From Hamadaea flava (GTDB lineage: Bacteria; Actinomycetota; Actinomycetes; Mycobacteriales; Micromonosporaceae): DNA of 64,000 bases. Location of the stretch: positions 6,758,001 through 6,822,000 of the forward strand of contig NZ_JAMZDZ010000001.1 of NCBI RefSeq assembly GCF_024172085.1. The letters run 5' to 3'. Position numbers and translations under genes: made by a program. Position 1 is the stretch's first letter. The number at the start of each line of letters is the position of its first letter. Shown piece after piece: positions 52,074 through 60,878 of this stretch. The notes below the pieces were generated by a model. It was not told the DNA's origin. It ran no database searches and saw only the letters and a list, made by a program, of their open reading frames with translations.

Positions 52074-52592
52074 TCAGACGACGGCGCCGTCGTCGGGGAG
52101 GTCGGGTTCATCGGGGCCGCCCGGCCGGAGCCGCATGATCAGCAGCGCTGCCCCGCCGATGATGCCGAGCAGGCCGAGCACCATCCCGGACTGGTCGCCG
52201 AGCGGCAGGAGGCCGGGTTTGAAGAACAGCAGCACTCCGCCGATGATCGCGATGACCCCGATGATCGCCTGCGCGGAGATGCGCGGCAGTGGGGGCGGCG
52301 GTGGCGGGACGAAGGGTTCTTCGTCGTCTGGGAGGTCGGCGCCGAATGTGTCGAGCCCGTCGAGCAGGGAGGGCTCGGGCTGGTTCAGGATCGGCCCGTT
52401 GGCCGGGAACAGTGGTCCGGTGGGTCCGGCCGGAGCGGCCGGGGCCGGCTCGGCTGGGGTGGCGGGGGTGAGGTCTTCACTCTCCGGCCAGGTCACTTCG
52501 GCGGGCGCGGCGTCGTAACTCGCGACAATCTGCGCAAAAGCGGCATCCACCTGATCCGAGGAGCGCCCGTCAGGGTCGCCGACCACAGACAT
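52074..52592 (-). CDS. Hypothetical membrane protein with Pro-rich cytoplasmic domain
   Basis: A 172-residue protein. The first 95 residues are acidic and rich in Pro and Ala, ending in a run of about seven Pro (EPFVPPPPPPLP). Two membrane helices follow (about 105-122 and 133-152), then an acidic tail PDEPDLPDDGAVV. ATG 52592 is chosen over ATG 52616 because AGGGAGG lies five bases upstream. The function is unknown. It is divergent from the acyltransferase gene; from memory, a hypothetical membrane protein also accompanies Rv2182c. Confidence 0.75.
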   Translation of the reverse strand: MSVVGDPDGRSSDQVDAAFAQIVASYDAAPAEVTWPESEDLTPATPAEPAPAAPAGPTGPLFPANGPILNQPEPSLLDGLDTFGADLPDDEEPFVPPPPPPLPRISAQAIIGVIAIIGGVLLFFKPGLLPLGDQSGMVLGLLGIIGGAALLIMRLRPGGPDEPDLPDDGAVV

Positions 52593-52818
52593 CAGGCCCT
52601 CCCTCAGGTCGAACATGGTCGCGCCGGACCGGCCGCGGGAAGACGGGGCGGTGGACGCGGGGACATTTCAGTGTGACACGGGGGGAGCGAGATTGTGCAG
52701 TGCGTTGTGGCGTGCCGCATCCGCTGCATAGGCTCTGACTGAACTCCCGGCGGCTCGCCCCGCGGGGCTCCCCGGCGGGAGGATCACTGAGGCACGCCGA
52801 CGTCACGGAGAGGACCAC

Positions 52819-53523
52819 GTGTTCTACTGGCTGCTCAAGTACGTCATCCTCGGCCCCGTGTTGCGGCTGATCTTCCGGCCGCAGGTCGAAGGGCTCGACA
52901 ACGTGCCCAGGCAGGGCCCCGCGATTCTGGCCAGCAACCATCTGTCCTTCTCGGACTCGATCTTCATGCCGCTGGTCGTGCCGCGGAAGGTGACCTTCGT
53001 GGCCAAAGCGGAGTACTTCACGGAGAAGGGGATCAAGGGCCGGCTCAAGAAGATGTTCTTCGTGGGCACCGGCACCATCCCGGTCGACCGCTCCGGTGGG
53101 CGTGCCGCCCAGGCCGCCCTCGACACGCAGTTGCGCGTACTGAGGTCGGGGGAGATCGCCGGTATCTATCCGGAGGGCACCCGCTCGCCCGACGGGCGGC
53201 TCTACCGCGGTAAGACCGGCGTGGCCCGGCTCGCCCTGGAGAGCGGCGCTCCGGTGATCCCGGTGGCGATGCTCAACGCCGACGAGGTCCAGCCGCCTGG
53301 CAAGGTGCTGCCCAAGGTCATGCGGGTCAAGATCCGGTTCGGCGCGCCGCTGGACTTCAGCCGGTACGAGGGCATGGCGGGGGAGCGGTTCGTCGAACGG
53401 GCCGTCACCGACGAGATCATGTACGAGCTGATGGAACTCTCCGGCCGCGAATACGTCGATCTCTACGCCGCCAAGGTGAAGTCGCAGCCGGTCGCCGCCC
53501 CGATCCAGCCCGCCGTCGTCTAG
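52819..53523 (+). CDS. 1-acyl-sn-glycerol-3-phosphate acyltransferase (PlsC-like)
   Basis: A 234-residue membrane-associated enzyme that acylates lysophosphatidic acid in phospholipid synthesis. The catalytic H-x4-D is in SNHLSFSDSIF near residue 37, the phosphate-binding motif is YPEGTRSPDG near 117, and VIPVAML is the fourth block. The N-terminal hydrophobic helix FYWLLKYVILGPVLRLIF anchors it. The GTG 52819 follows GGAGAGGA. From memory, the equivalent in M. tuberculosis is Rv2182c. Confidence 0.92.
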   Translation: MFYWLLKYVILGPVLRLIFRPQVEGLDNVPRQGPAILASNHLSFSDSIFMPLVVPRKVTFVAKAEYFTEKGIKGRLKKMFFVGTGTIPVDRSGGRAAQAALDTQLRVLRSGEIAGIYPEGTRSPDGRLYRGKTGVARLALESGAPVIPVAMLNADEVQPPGKVLPKVMRVKIRFGAPLDFSRYEGMAGERFVERAVTDEIMYELMELSGREYVDLYAAKVKSQPVAAPIQPAVV

Positions 53524-53552
53524 CCAAGCCGGTGTGACGGCAAGACGGCCCG

Positions 53553-56500
53553 TCACGGCAGCAACCTGGGCGCGCCGTTACGCTCGGCGAAGGCGCGTAC
53601 CTGCCGCTCGACGCCGTCGTGGCGGGCATCGGTGACGGGCAGGACGCGCAACGCCGCCGACAGGGCCAGCACCTCGTCGCTGGGCGTACCGATCTTGGCG
53701 TAGATCTCGGCCGCGGCCAGGTAGTGCCCGCCGGCCTCGGCCGGATCCTCGGCGAGCGCGCCGGCCATGGTCGACAACGCCGCCTCGATCCACGGCGTAC
53801 GCCGAGTGGACCGTTCGAACATGGCCCGAGCCTGTCGTGCCCCGGCCGGGCCGAGCAAGGCGGCCGCGTGCGCCGCCCCGGCGGACCACTCGCAGAACGT
53901 CATCATCTCGGTCTGCGACCAGTCCTGCTCCAGTTCGTCGAGGAGCGCCTGCGCCTCCTCCGTCCGGTTCTGCAGGACCCGGCACAGGGCGGCGTGCGCG
54001 AGCGCCGAGCGCAGTACGCGGTGGAATCCCGAGCGCCGTGCCCCGATCAGGACGGTCTCGATCGGGTCCTCGCCGTCGATCTCCACCGGTTCCCCGCGCA
54101 GGACGCGCATCCAGGCGCCGATCGCGATGGCGTGGAGGTCCCACTCCTCGGTCGGGCGGCGCATCACGACGGCGGTCGCCCCGATCGCGTCGGTCCAATC
54201 GCCGGCCATGTAAGCGTTCTGGGCCTGCTCGTTGTAGCTGGGCGACAGGGCGTGCCCGCCACCGCGTACGCTCGCCCGCACCTCGCTGAGCAGTCGCAGG
54301 TTGGCCGAGACGTCGCCTTCCTCCAGATACACCCAGGCCAGGTTGCTCGCCGCGCGCCGCCAGCTGCTCAGCTGCGCGCGCCGGCAGTCCTCGGTCGTCT
54401 TGTGCAGCTCGTCGAGGGCGTCGGGCTCGCCGGCCATGTACCGCGCGACCTCGATCGTGATGCGCGCACTGGCTTCCGCCTCGGCGAGATGCAGGCTGCG
54501 GGCGGTGTCGGCGGCCCCGCGCGCGGCGGCGATCGCCGGCTCGAACTCGAAGTCCAGCATCCGGGCCCGTGCCAGCTCCAGCAGGGCCTCCATCATCTGC
54601 GGGCTGTCCGGCAGGCCTTCGAAATAGCCGACCGCGCGGCCCAGCCAGTGCAGCGTCTCGGCGCGGTCCGCGCGGGACCAGGCAGCCTGCCCCAGCAGGG
54701 TGCAGCCCCGCGCGGCCCCGGCCACGTCGCCCGCCGCCGCCAGCTGCTCGGTCAGCAGGATCAACCGCGCGACACCCCCGTCGTTCAGGAACGCGTCGCC
54801 GTCCCGGTAGAAGTCGATCTCGGCCGCGAGTAGCTCCAGCCCCGCGTCCGGGTCGAGCTTCATCCCGAGGGCGCGGGCCAGGAGGGTCTGCGCGGTCTCC
54901 AAAGCGTGCAAGTTGTACGCACGGCGCGCGGCGAGTTGCAGCGCCTCCCGAGCGGGCCGGGCGAACGGCGCCGGATCCTGGCCGAGCGTACGGGTGATCT
55001 CGTGAGCCGCCCAGCGATGGTTGGCCAGGACCTCGGCGACGTCGTGCAGCCGCCCGTCGGTCGTCCGCTCCAGCCAGTCCGCCGTACGCTGATGGCACTG
55101 CACCCGTTCCGACCGGGGCAGCCGCTGGTAGCAGACGTCCCGGACGAGGACGTGGCGGAAGGCGTACTCCGGCTCATCGGCCATTGTGGAACTGGCGGCC
55201 TCGACGACCAGGTCCCGTTGCTCCAGCCGGTGCAGGGCCCGGATCACCGGCTCGGTCGGCAGCCCCGAGGCGGCCGCGATGGCGCCCGGCCAGAACTGCG
55301 TCCCGACGACCGCCGCCGCCTGGAGGACCACGCGATCGGTCGGCTCCAGCAGGTCGAGGCGGTTGGCGATGACGGCCTGCACGGTCTGCGGCATCCGGGT
55401 GGCGGTGTCGCTCTCCAGCATCCAGGTCGGCCCGACCGGGCGCAGCTCGCCCCGGTCCACCAGCATCCGGACGTACTCGTGCGCGTACAACGGATTGCCG
55501 CCGGCCAGCTCGACCAGGGGATCGAGGCTGGCGCTGGGGAAGGCGGCGTGGCCGAACATCTGCGCGTACATGGTGGAGATGTCCATGTCGCGCATCGGAC
55601 CGAGCGAGATGGACGCGGCGCCGGTGATGGCGCTGGTCCAACTGGGGTGTCGTTCGCGAAGCTCCGGCCGGGCCGTCGCGATGACCATGAGCGGCAGGCC
55701 CTTGCCCGCGCCGCAGAGCATCTCGACGAAGCGCAGCATCGCTTCGTCCGCCCAGTGCATGTCCTCGAAGACCAGCACGGTCGGGCCGGAGGCGGCTAGG
55801 ACCTGGAGGAAGCGACGCCAGGCCGACTCGGTCTCGGACTGGGGCAGGCGCGACCCGGCGAGGCCGAGCAGCGGGCCCATGGCGTCGGCGAGGCGGTCGG
55901 CCTCGCCCTCGCCGCCGAGCCGGAGCAGGGCGGCCGACAGGCGTTCCCGCGCCGTGGCGTCGTCGTCGGTGTCCAGTACGCCCAGCTCGGCCTTGACGAT
56001 CTCGGCGAGCGCCGCGTAAGTGACGTTCTCCCCGAACGGCGGACAGTGGCCGACCAGCCAGCGGATGTCCTGGCCGGGCAGCCGGGCCGCGTAGCGGGAC
56101 AGTTCCCGCAGCAGGCGGCTCTTGCCGATGCCGGCCACCCCGAAGATGGTGACGAGCTGCGGCGCCCGGTCGGCGATCATCCGGTGCAGCGCAGTGGTGA
56201 GCATGCCGCGCTCGTGGTCGCGGTCGACCATCGGCGTCGACTCGTCCCGTTCGCCGACCCGCAGCCGCCCGGCCCCGGTCGCCAGCCAGATGTGGCTGGG
56301 GGAGCGCTTGCCCTTGAGGATCGCGGGCGGCTGGGCGGCGTATTCGATCTCGTTCTGGGTGGCGTCGTAGGTCAGCTCGTCGACGAGGACGCCGGTGGGC
56401 GGGCAGGCCGCCTGGAGCCGGGCGGCCGTGTTGACGACGTCGCCCGCGACGATGGCCTGGCCGCCGTCGCGCGCGGCGGTGACGTCGACGAGCGCTTGAC

Positions 56501-57005
56501 CGGTGGCGACGCCGACCCGGAAGGACAGGTCGGCCACCGGCCCGGCCTGCTGGGTCAGCGCCCGCTGGACCTCCAGCCCGGCCCGGACCGCGCGGAGGGC
56601 GTCGTTCTCGGTCGCGACCGGGGCGCCGAAGATGGCCATGACCGCGTCCCCGATGTACTTCTCCAGGACGCCGCCGTGCTGCCTGACCACCCGGCGGACC
56701 ACGCTGAAGTACTCGTGCTGAGTCCCCCTGACCTGCTCAGGATCGAGCTGCTCGGCGAACGGCGTGAAGTCCACCATGTCGACGAACAGCACGGTGACCA
56801 TCCGCCGGTCCTCGCGCGGAGCGGCGGGCAGGGAGACACCGAGGCGCGCGCCACAGCCGGTGCAGAACGCCGCCAGCGGAGCCGCTTGACGTCCACACTG
56901 GAGACAGAAGACGGCCAGGCTCGCGCCACAGCCGCCGCAGAACTTGTCCTCCGGGCCGGCCGCACGCGAGCAGGTCGGGCACGTGACAGAAATCGTCTTC
57001 TCCAA
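53553..57005 (-). CDS. Class III adenylate/guanylate cyclase with AAA ATPase and TPR region
   Basis: A signalling protein of about 1150 residues. Two zinc ribbons lead (CPTCSRAAGPEDKFCGGC, then CLQCGRQAAPLAAFCTGC). The cyclase domain follows, with metal Asp in VLFVDMVDFTPF and YIGDAVMAIFG, the ribose-site Asn and catalytic Arg in GDVVNTAARLQ, and so all key residues. Next is an AAA/STAND-type ATPase: Walker A FGVAGIGKSRLL, Walker B TVLVFEDMHWAD. A long TPR-like helical part occupies the last 450 residues. It likely makes cAMP under ATPase/TPR control. The TTG 57005 is a tentative start; the frame is open to 57125. A Crp regulator is encoded nearby. Confidence 0.9.
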   Translation of the reverse strand: MEKTISVTCPTCSRAAGPEDKFCGGCGASLAVFCLQCGRQAAPLAAFCTGCGARLGVSLPAAPREDRRMVTVLFVDMVDFTPFAEQLDPEQVRGTQHEYFSVVRRVVRQHGGVLEKYIGDAVMAIFGAPVATENDALRAVRAGLEVQRALTQQAGPVADLSFRVGVATGQALVDVTAARDGGQAIVAGDVVNTAARLQAACPPTGVLVDELTYDATQNEIEYAAQPPAILKGKRSPSHIWLATGAGRLRVGERDESTPMVDRDHERGMLTTALHRMIADRAPQLVTIFGVAGIGKSRLLRELSRYAARLPGQDIRWLVGHCPPFGENVTYAALAEIVKAELGVLDTDDDATARERLSAALLRLGGEGEADRLADAMGPLLGLAGSRLPQSETESAWRRFLQVLAASGPTVLVFEDMHWADEAMLRFVEMLCGAGKGLPLMVIATARPELRERHPSWTSAITGAASISLGPMRDMDISTMYAQMFGHAAFPSASLDPLVELAGGNPLYAHEYVRMLVDRGELRPVGPTWMLESDTATRMPQTVQAVIANRLDLLEPTDRVVLQAAAVVGTQFWPGAIAAASGLPTEPVIRALHRLEQRDLVVEAASSTMADEPEYAFRHVLVRDVCYQRLPRSERVQCHQRTADWLERTTDGRLHDVAEVLANHRWAAHEITRTLGQDPAPFARPAREALQLAARRAYNLHALETAQTLLARALGMKLDPDAGLELLAAEIDFYRDGDAFLNDGGVARLILLTEQLAAAGDVAGAARGCTLLGQAAWSRADRAETLHWLGRAVGYFEGLPDSPQMMEALLELARARMLDFEFEPAIAAARGAADTARSLHLAEAEASARITIEVARYMAGEPDALDELHKTTEDCRRAQLSSWRRAASNLAWVYLEEGDVSANLRLLSEVRASVRGGGHALSPSYNEQAQNAYMAGDWTDAIGATAVVMRRPTEEWDLHAIAIGAWMRVLRGEPVEIDGEDPIETVLIGARRSGFHRVLRSALAHAALCRVLQNRTEEAQALLDELEQDWSQTEMMTFCEWSAGAAHAAALLGPAGARQARAMFERSTRRTPWIEAALSTMAGALAEDPAEAGGHYLAAAEIYAKIGTPSDEVLALSAALRVLPVTDARHDGVERQVRAFAERNGAPRLLP

Positions 57006-57144
57006 GCTTGGGGTGTCCAGTATCGGCGAAAGCCCAGGCAGTACAAAGCCATGCTGTAGGGAAACCGACTCCACGCCGCCAAAGTTCGGCGCGATGGATA
57101 CAGTTCTGCCAGCCTGATGGGCCAAGGCGCGAGGGAGGCGGCCG

Positions 57145-57417
57145 GTGCTGGTGCGACTTGCGGCGGAGTGGACCGATCCGTTCGGGGTTGATCACCACGC
57201 CGGTGACGTCGTGGACATCGATGTGATCACCCTCGCCGAACTTGAACAGAGAGGAGTGGTCCAAGCGATGAGTAACGAGCCCGAAGAGTGGTCTGGTCCC
57301 GGCGAGGAGTCCGAGGAGGCCGCGCAGGAGTGGTCGGGTCCCGGCGCCGCCGAGGAGACCGAGGTCGAGGAGTGGTCGGGCCCCGGCGCGGCCGAGGAGA
57401 CCTCCGACGACGAGTGA
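57145..57417 (+). CDS. Small acidic protein with three EWSGPG repeats
   Basis: A 90-residue protein unlike anything I can name. Residues 1-40 form a small beta-type domain (AAEWTDPFGVDHHAGDVVDI). Residues 45-90 are very acidic and contain EWSGPG at 48-53, 62-67 and 76-81, an exact 14-residue period also visible as a 42-base DNA repeat. Residues 8-14 (EWTDPFG) look like a diverged fourth copy. GGGAGG stands six bases before GTG 57145, and a 15-base-stem terminator follows the stop, so it is a genuine transcription unit. It lies between the cyclase and Crp genes. Confidence 0.7.
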   Translation: MLVRLAAEWTDPFGVDHHAGDVVDIDVITLAELEQRGVVQAMSNEPEEWSGPGEESEEAAQEWSGPGAAEETEVEEWSGPGAAEETSDDE

Positions 57418-57425
57418 GTCGTCAC

Positions 57426-57457
57426 GAAGGCCCGGTGGCAGCTGCCACCGGGCCTTC
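57426..57457 (+). terminator. Terminator after EWSGPG-protein gene
   Basis: GAAGGCCCGGTGGCA and its exact reverse complement are separated by GC, followed by GTTCGTT. It could also end the convergent Crp transcript. Confidence 0.85.
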
Positions 57458-57501
57458 GTTCGTTCTACGCCCTTGTTCCACGCCGGCGATGCCGGCGGCG
57501 G

Positions 57502-58224
57502 TCAGCGGTCGGCCATGCCGGCCCGGCGACGCAGCGACGCCAGGTCGGTCACCACGATCCGCCGGCCCTCGGTACGCAGCCAGCCGCGGCTGGCGAACGA
57601 GCCGATCGCCTGGTTGACGCTCTGCCGGGAACCACCGGCCATCTCGGCCAGCTGGCTCTGGTTCAGCTCGATGGTGATCATCGGCGCCTGACTCTCCCCG
57701 GCCAGTCGGACCAGCGTCTTGGCCACCCGACCCGGCAGGTCGAGGAAGACGTAGTCGGCGTTCTGGTCGGTCAGTCGCCGGATCAGCCCACCCAGCGACC
57801 GCATCACCGCGTCGAGGATGCGCGGATGCGTGTGGACCAGTTCCATGAAGGCGCCCCGGCTCAGCGCCAGGGCGGAACAGTCCTCAAGCGCCTCGGCCGA
57901 GGCCGAGCGGGCCGAACCGTCCAGAAGCGACACTTCACCGAAGACGTCCGGCGGCCGCATGACCGAGAGCACCGCGCGTTCCCCGGTCGGCGCGGTGCGG
58001 AACACGGCCACACTGCCCCGCTTGAGGACGATCAGCGACTCACCCGGGTCGTTCTCCACGAACAACAGTTGGCCGCGACGGTACGTACGCGGCACGGCGG
58101 CCGCGATGAGCCGCTGCCGCGCCTCCGGTTCCAGACCCGCGAACATCTCCACGCCGGTGAGCGCATCAGCCGGCTCTGGAAGCCGCATCTCCACGGCGCC
58201 ACCCCTCCCCGCCGGCTTCAGCAT
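57502..58224 (-). CDS. Crp/Fnr family transcriptional regulator
   Basis: A 240-residue regulator. The cyclic-nucleotide-binding domain covers about 20-135, with RRGQLLFVENDPGESLIVLK and the phosphate cassette region DVFGEVSLLDGSARSASAEA, where G-E-V-S-L and the Arg-S-A pair resemble cAMP-binding members. The C-terminal helix-turn-helix is LNQSQLAEMAGGSRQSVNQA. ATG 58224 gives the MLKPAGRGG start with GAGGGG upstream; GTG 58194 and ATG 58188 are alternatives. A class III cyclase gene lies 0.5 kb away, so cAMP is the likely effector. Confidence 0.92.
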   Translation of the reverse strand: MLKPAGRGGAVEMRLPEPADALTGVEMFAGLEPEARQRLIAAAVPRTYRRGQLLFVENDPGESLIVLKRGSVAVFRTAPTGERAVLSVMRPPDVFGEVSLLDGSARSASAEALEDCSALALSRGAFMELVHTHPRILDAVMRSLGGLIRRLTDQNADYVFLDLPGRVAKTLVRLAGESQAPMITIELNQSQLAEMAGGSRQSVNQAIGSFASRGWLRTEGRRIVVTDLASLRRRAGMADR

Positions 58225-58292
58225 TGCCGGTCTTTCCCCTCGGGCCACACCGATCCGGTGCGACCGCCCTCCCAGATCATCGTCTGCCGACC

Positions 58293-58307
58293 GGGTGTTG
58301 TACACCC
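58293..58307. promoter_or_regulatory. Palindrome upstream of Crp gene
   Basis: GGGTGT-TGT-ACACCC is a perfect 6-base dyad about 70 bases upstream of the Crp start, in the divergent control region. The GTGT/ACAC half-sites recall Crp-type TGTGA sites, so autoregulation is possible. Confidence 0.45.
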
Positions 58308-58445
58308 CCAGGTGGCGGTCATGCATGCCACTCCCGGGTTATCGTCGGTGATGGATCTGCGGTGAGAGTGCCATAATCCGGCCCATGCGCGTACGCACGC
58401 GGTGCGACAACGCCCGCACGAAGCGCGACGGCCAAGGAATCCCCC

Positions 58446-59333
58446 ATGGCCGCTGACGATACGGTGCGCGCTGCCTTGCGCGCGGCATGGCATCTTCCGC
58501 CGGACGGCTGCACTCGGTTGGCCGGAGGGATGACCTCAGCCACCTGGTCGGTGCGATCGGGCTCCCGCCGATACGTGGCCAAACTGGTCCCACCCGAGGC
58601 GCGTACCTCTTTCGAGGCCGGGCTGATGCTCGCCGAACGCCTCTGTGCGGCCGGAGTGGACGCCGGCCGGCCGGTACGCGCGGCGGACGGGTCGTTGTGC
58701 GTACCGGTGCCGGACGGGGCGCTGGCCTTGCTCGAACACATCGACGGCCGGCCGCTCGACGGCGCGGACCCGGTCGACCAGCGGTGGTGGGGCGACCGCC
58801 TCGGCTCCGTCCACCGGATACTCGTCGACGTCTCCCTACCCGGACTGACCCCGTGGCACTGGGTACGCGAGGACGCCCCGCACCTGAGCCTGGAGCCCTG
58901 GCTGCGCCCGGCCGTCGCCGACGCCGTCCACGCGTTGGCCCGGTTGCAGGTCACCGATCGGCTGACGGTCGGCGCCCTGCACGGCGACCCGTTCTTCGAG
59001 GCGTTCCTCCTCGATCGGGCGACGGGCCGGATCGGCGTCATCGACTGGGGATCGGCCTGCTGCGGGCCCTTCCTCTACGACGTCGCCAGCGCCGTCATGT
59101 ACGCCGGCGGCCCCGATCGCGCCGCCGGCTTCCTGGAGGCGTACGCCGCCGCCGGTCCGGTGACGGCCGCTGAGCTGGAGTCGGCGCTGCCGGTGCTGCT
59201 GCGCTTCCGCTGGGCCGTGCAGGCCGACTGGTTCGCCGCCCGGATCGCGGCCGGCGACGTCACCGGCGCGGACGACGACGGCAACCGCAAGGGGCTGGCC
59301 GACGCACGCCGTGCGCTCGCCGGGTGGAGTTAG
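58446..59333 (+). CDS. Aminoglycoside phosphotransferase-like kinase (APH/ChoK fold)
   Basis: A 295-residue protein-kinase-like fold. The N-lobe has GGMTSATWSVRSGSRRYVAK with the ATP-binding Lys. The catalytic loop reads LHGDPFFEAFLLD near residue 180, where APH enzymes have H-x-D-x-x-x-x-N: the His and Asp are present but the Asn position holds Ala. The metal Asp is kept in VIDWGSACCG. Activity is uncertain. The substrate could be a sugar or amino-alcohol; a resistance role is not implied. It is divergent from the Crp gene. Confidence 0.8.
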   Translation: MAADDTVRAALRAAWHLPPDGCTRLAGGMTSATWSVRSGSRRYVAKLVPPEARTSFEAGLMLAERLCAAGVDAGRPVRAADGSLCVPVPDGALALLEHIDGRPLDGADPVDQRWWGDRLGSVHRILVDVSLPGLTPWHWVREDAPHLSLEPWLRPAVADAVHALARLQVTDRLTVGALHGDPFFEAFLLDRATGRIGVIDWGSACCGPFLYDVASAVMYAGGPDRAAGFLEAYAAAGPVTAAELESALPVLLRFRWAVQADWFAARIAAGDVTGADDDGNRKGLADARRALAGWS

Positions 59334-59342
59334 GACTTCGCG

Positions 59343-60191
59343 CTACGCCTTCTCACGCAGATGCGCCAGGACCAGCGGATCGATCCGGCCCGGGATCATG
59401 CGCTCCTCCAGGTTCTCGATCCCGGCCCAGTCCGCCAGCGCGACGTCGAGGTCGGCGTCGGTGTGGCCGCGATCGGCCAGCAGCGCGCGTACCTCCTCGG
59501 CCAGCTCGCCGGACAGGTCCAGCAGCGAGTCCGGGTCGGCCTTCTCGAACAGCAGCGCGTGGAGGTCGAGCAGCCGGGCCAGCTCGCCACAGGGATCGGG
59601 ATGGTCGTCCACCCGCAGATCGACCGCGACATCACTGGTGCCGCCGTAACCGGCGCCCGGGGCGACGACGTAAACCGCCGCGCTCTGCCGGCCCCGGCGG
59701 TCGCCGCCCGCGGCGTCCCCCGCGCTCAGTGCGCGCACCAGCCGCCGGGCCAGCGCCATCGCCGAGTCGCCCGGCGTACCGTGATCGCTCGCGAGGAAGG
59801 CGTCCCGCATCGCGTCGACGACTTCCGGTCCGGTGAGGATGTTCCCCTGGACGGCGTACCCGTCGCCCGCGACGCCGCCCGCCCACTCGTGACACCCCGA
59901 GCCGGTGTAGGTCGCGCCCTCGCCGAACTTGCCGACCACGCCCAGCTGCCGTTGGTCCCGGCCCGGGTCGGCAGCCGTCAATCCGGCCACGACCTCCGCC
60001 GCCGCCACCTGCGTACCCAGTAGTGTGAGCCCCTGCGGGCGGTAGGCCAGGTTCGCGTAGGACTGGGTGGCGAGCGCGCCGACCCCGGCCTGAGCGGCCG
60101 GGACGACCGCCCCCGCGGCCAGGAACTTGCTGGCCACCGCGACACCGTGGGCCAGCCCGTCGCTGGAGCGCGCAACGATCGAGAAGGTCAT
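59343..60191 (-). CDS. DUF1028 domain-containing protein
   Basis: A 282-residue protein of the DUF1028 family, which has an Ntn-hydrolase-like fold. It opens TFSIVARSSDGLAHGVAVAS, then GVGALATQSYANLAYRPQGL, which matches the family closely. VQGNILTGPEVVDAM and SAAVYVVAPGAGYGG follow. A C-terminal extension (residues 220-282) is helical and acidic. The reaction is unknown; peptidoglycan or acyl-peptide hydrolysis has been proposed for such folds. Its start is 21 bases from the divergent RNase AS start. Confidence 0.9.
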   Translation of the reverse strand: MTFSIVARSSDGLAHGVAVASKFLAAGAVVPAAQAGVGALATQSYANLAYRPQGLTLLGTQVAAAEVVAGLTAADPGRDQRQLGVVGKFGEGATYTGSGCHEWAGGVAGDGYAVQGNILTGPEVVDAMRDAFLASDHGTPGDSAMALARRLVRALSAGDAAGGDRRGRQSAAVYVVAPGAGYGGTSDVAVDLRVDDHPDPCGELARLLDLHALLFEKADPDSLLDLSGELAEEVRALLADRGHTDADLDVALADWAGIENLEERMIPGRIDPLVLAHLREKA

Positions 60192-60212
60192 GCCGGAACA
60201 GTAAGGGGACTC

Positions 60213-60728
60213 ATGCCGTACCGCTACTTCTACGACTGTGAGTTCATCGAGGACGGGGTCACCATCGACCTCGTCTCGATCGGTGTCGTGGACGAGCACG
60301 GCCGCGAGTTCTACGCGATCTCCAGCCAGTTCGACCCGACCAAGGCGATCCCCTGGGTACGCAAGAACGTGCTCGACAAGCTGCCGTCACCGGGCAACCC
60401 GGCGTGGCGGTCCCGCGAACGGCTCCGGGACGACCTCCTGGCGTTCCTGACCGAGCCGCTGCGGACCGACCCGGACGGCGAACTCGAACTGTGGGCCTGG
60501 TACGCCGCCTACGATCATGTCGCGCTCGCCCAGCTTTGGGGCAACATGCAGGCTTTGCCGAGGATCATCCCGCGATTCACCAAGGATCTGCGTCAGCTGT
60601 GGGACGACGCCGGCCGCCCGCCACTGCCCTCGGCCGAAGCCGCCCGGCACGACGCGTTGGTCGACGCCCGCCACAACCTCGCACGGTGGCAGGCCATGAC
60701 AGGTTTCCGGCAAGTTACCGGAAAGTAG
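60213..60728 (+). CDS. 3'-5' exoribonuclease (RNase AS type)
   Basis: A 171-residue DEDDh nuclease equivalent to M. tuberculosis Rv2179c (RNase AS), which degrades adenylate-containing RNA tails. The metal residues are the Asp/Glu in FYDCEFIEDG at the N-terminus, an Asp in WYAAYDHVALAQLWG near residue 108, and the His/Asp in RHDALVDARHNL near 150. The ATG 60213 gives the family start MPYRYFYDCEF. Confidence 0.92.
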   Translation: MPYRYFYDCEFIEDGVTIDLVSIGVVDEHGREFYAISSQFDPTKAIPWVRKNVLDKLPSPGNPAWRSRERLRDDLLAFLTEPLRTDPDGELELWAWYAAYDHVALAQLWGNMQALPRIIPRFTKDLRQLWDDAGRPPLPSAEAARHDALVDARHNLARWQAMTGFRQVTGK

Positions 60729-60878
60729 CCACCAGTTCGCCCGGGGCGAGTGGAAACAGCCCAGCTAGGGGCGATACAGTGCGCAATTGCGGCCCGCCCC
60801 GGGCCGGCAGCGTCGCCGATCATGTTGCTCTGGGGCTCCACCACGGGCTTGGTATATGCACCCTCGAAAGGGATCGAG

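Noticed and set aside
57145-57417. EWSGPG protein considered as a RiPP precursor
   Set aside because: No maturase, protease or dedicated exporter gene is adjacent, and the neighbours are a cyclase and a Crp regulator. It is reported as a repeat protein of unknown role instead.
58446-59333. APH-like gene considered as an aminoglycoside resistance gene
   Set aside because: The catalytic loop lacks the conserved Asn and there is no resistance context. Many cellular kinases share this fold.
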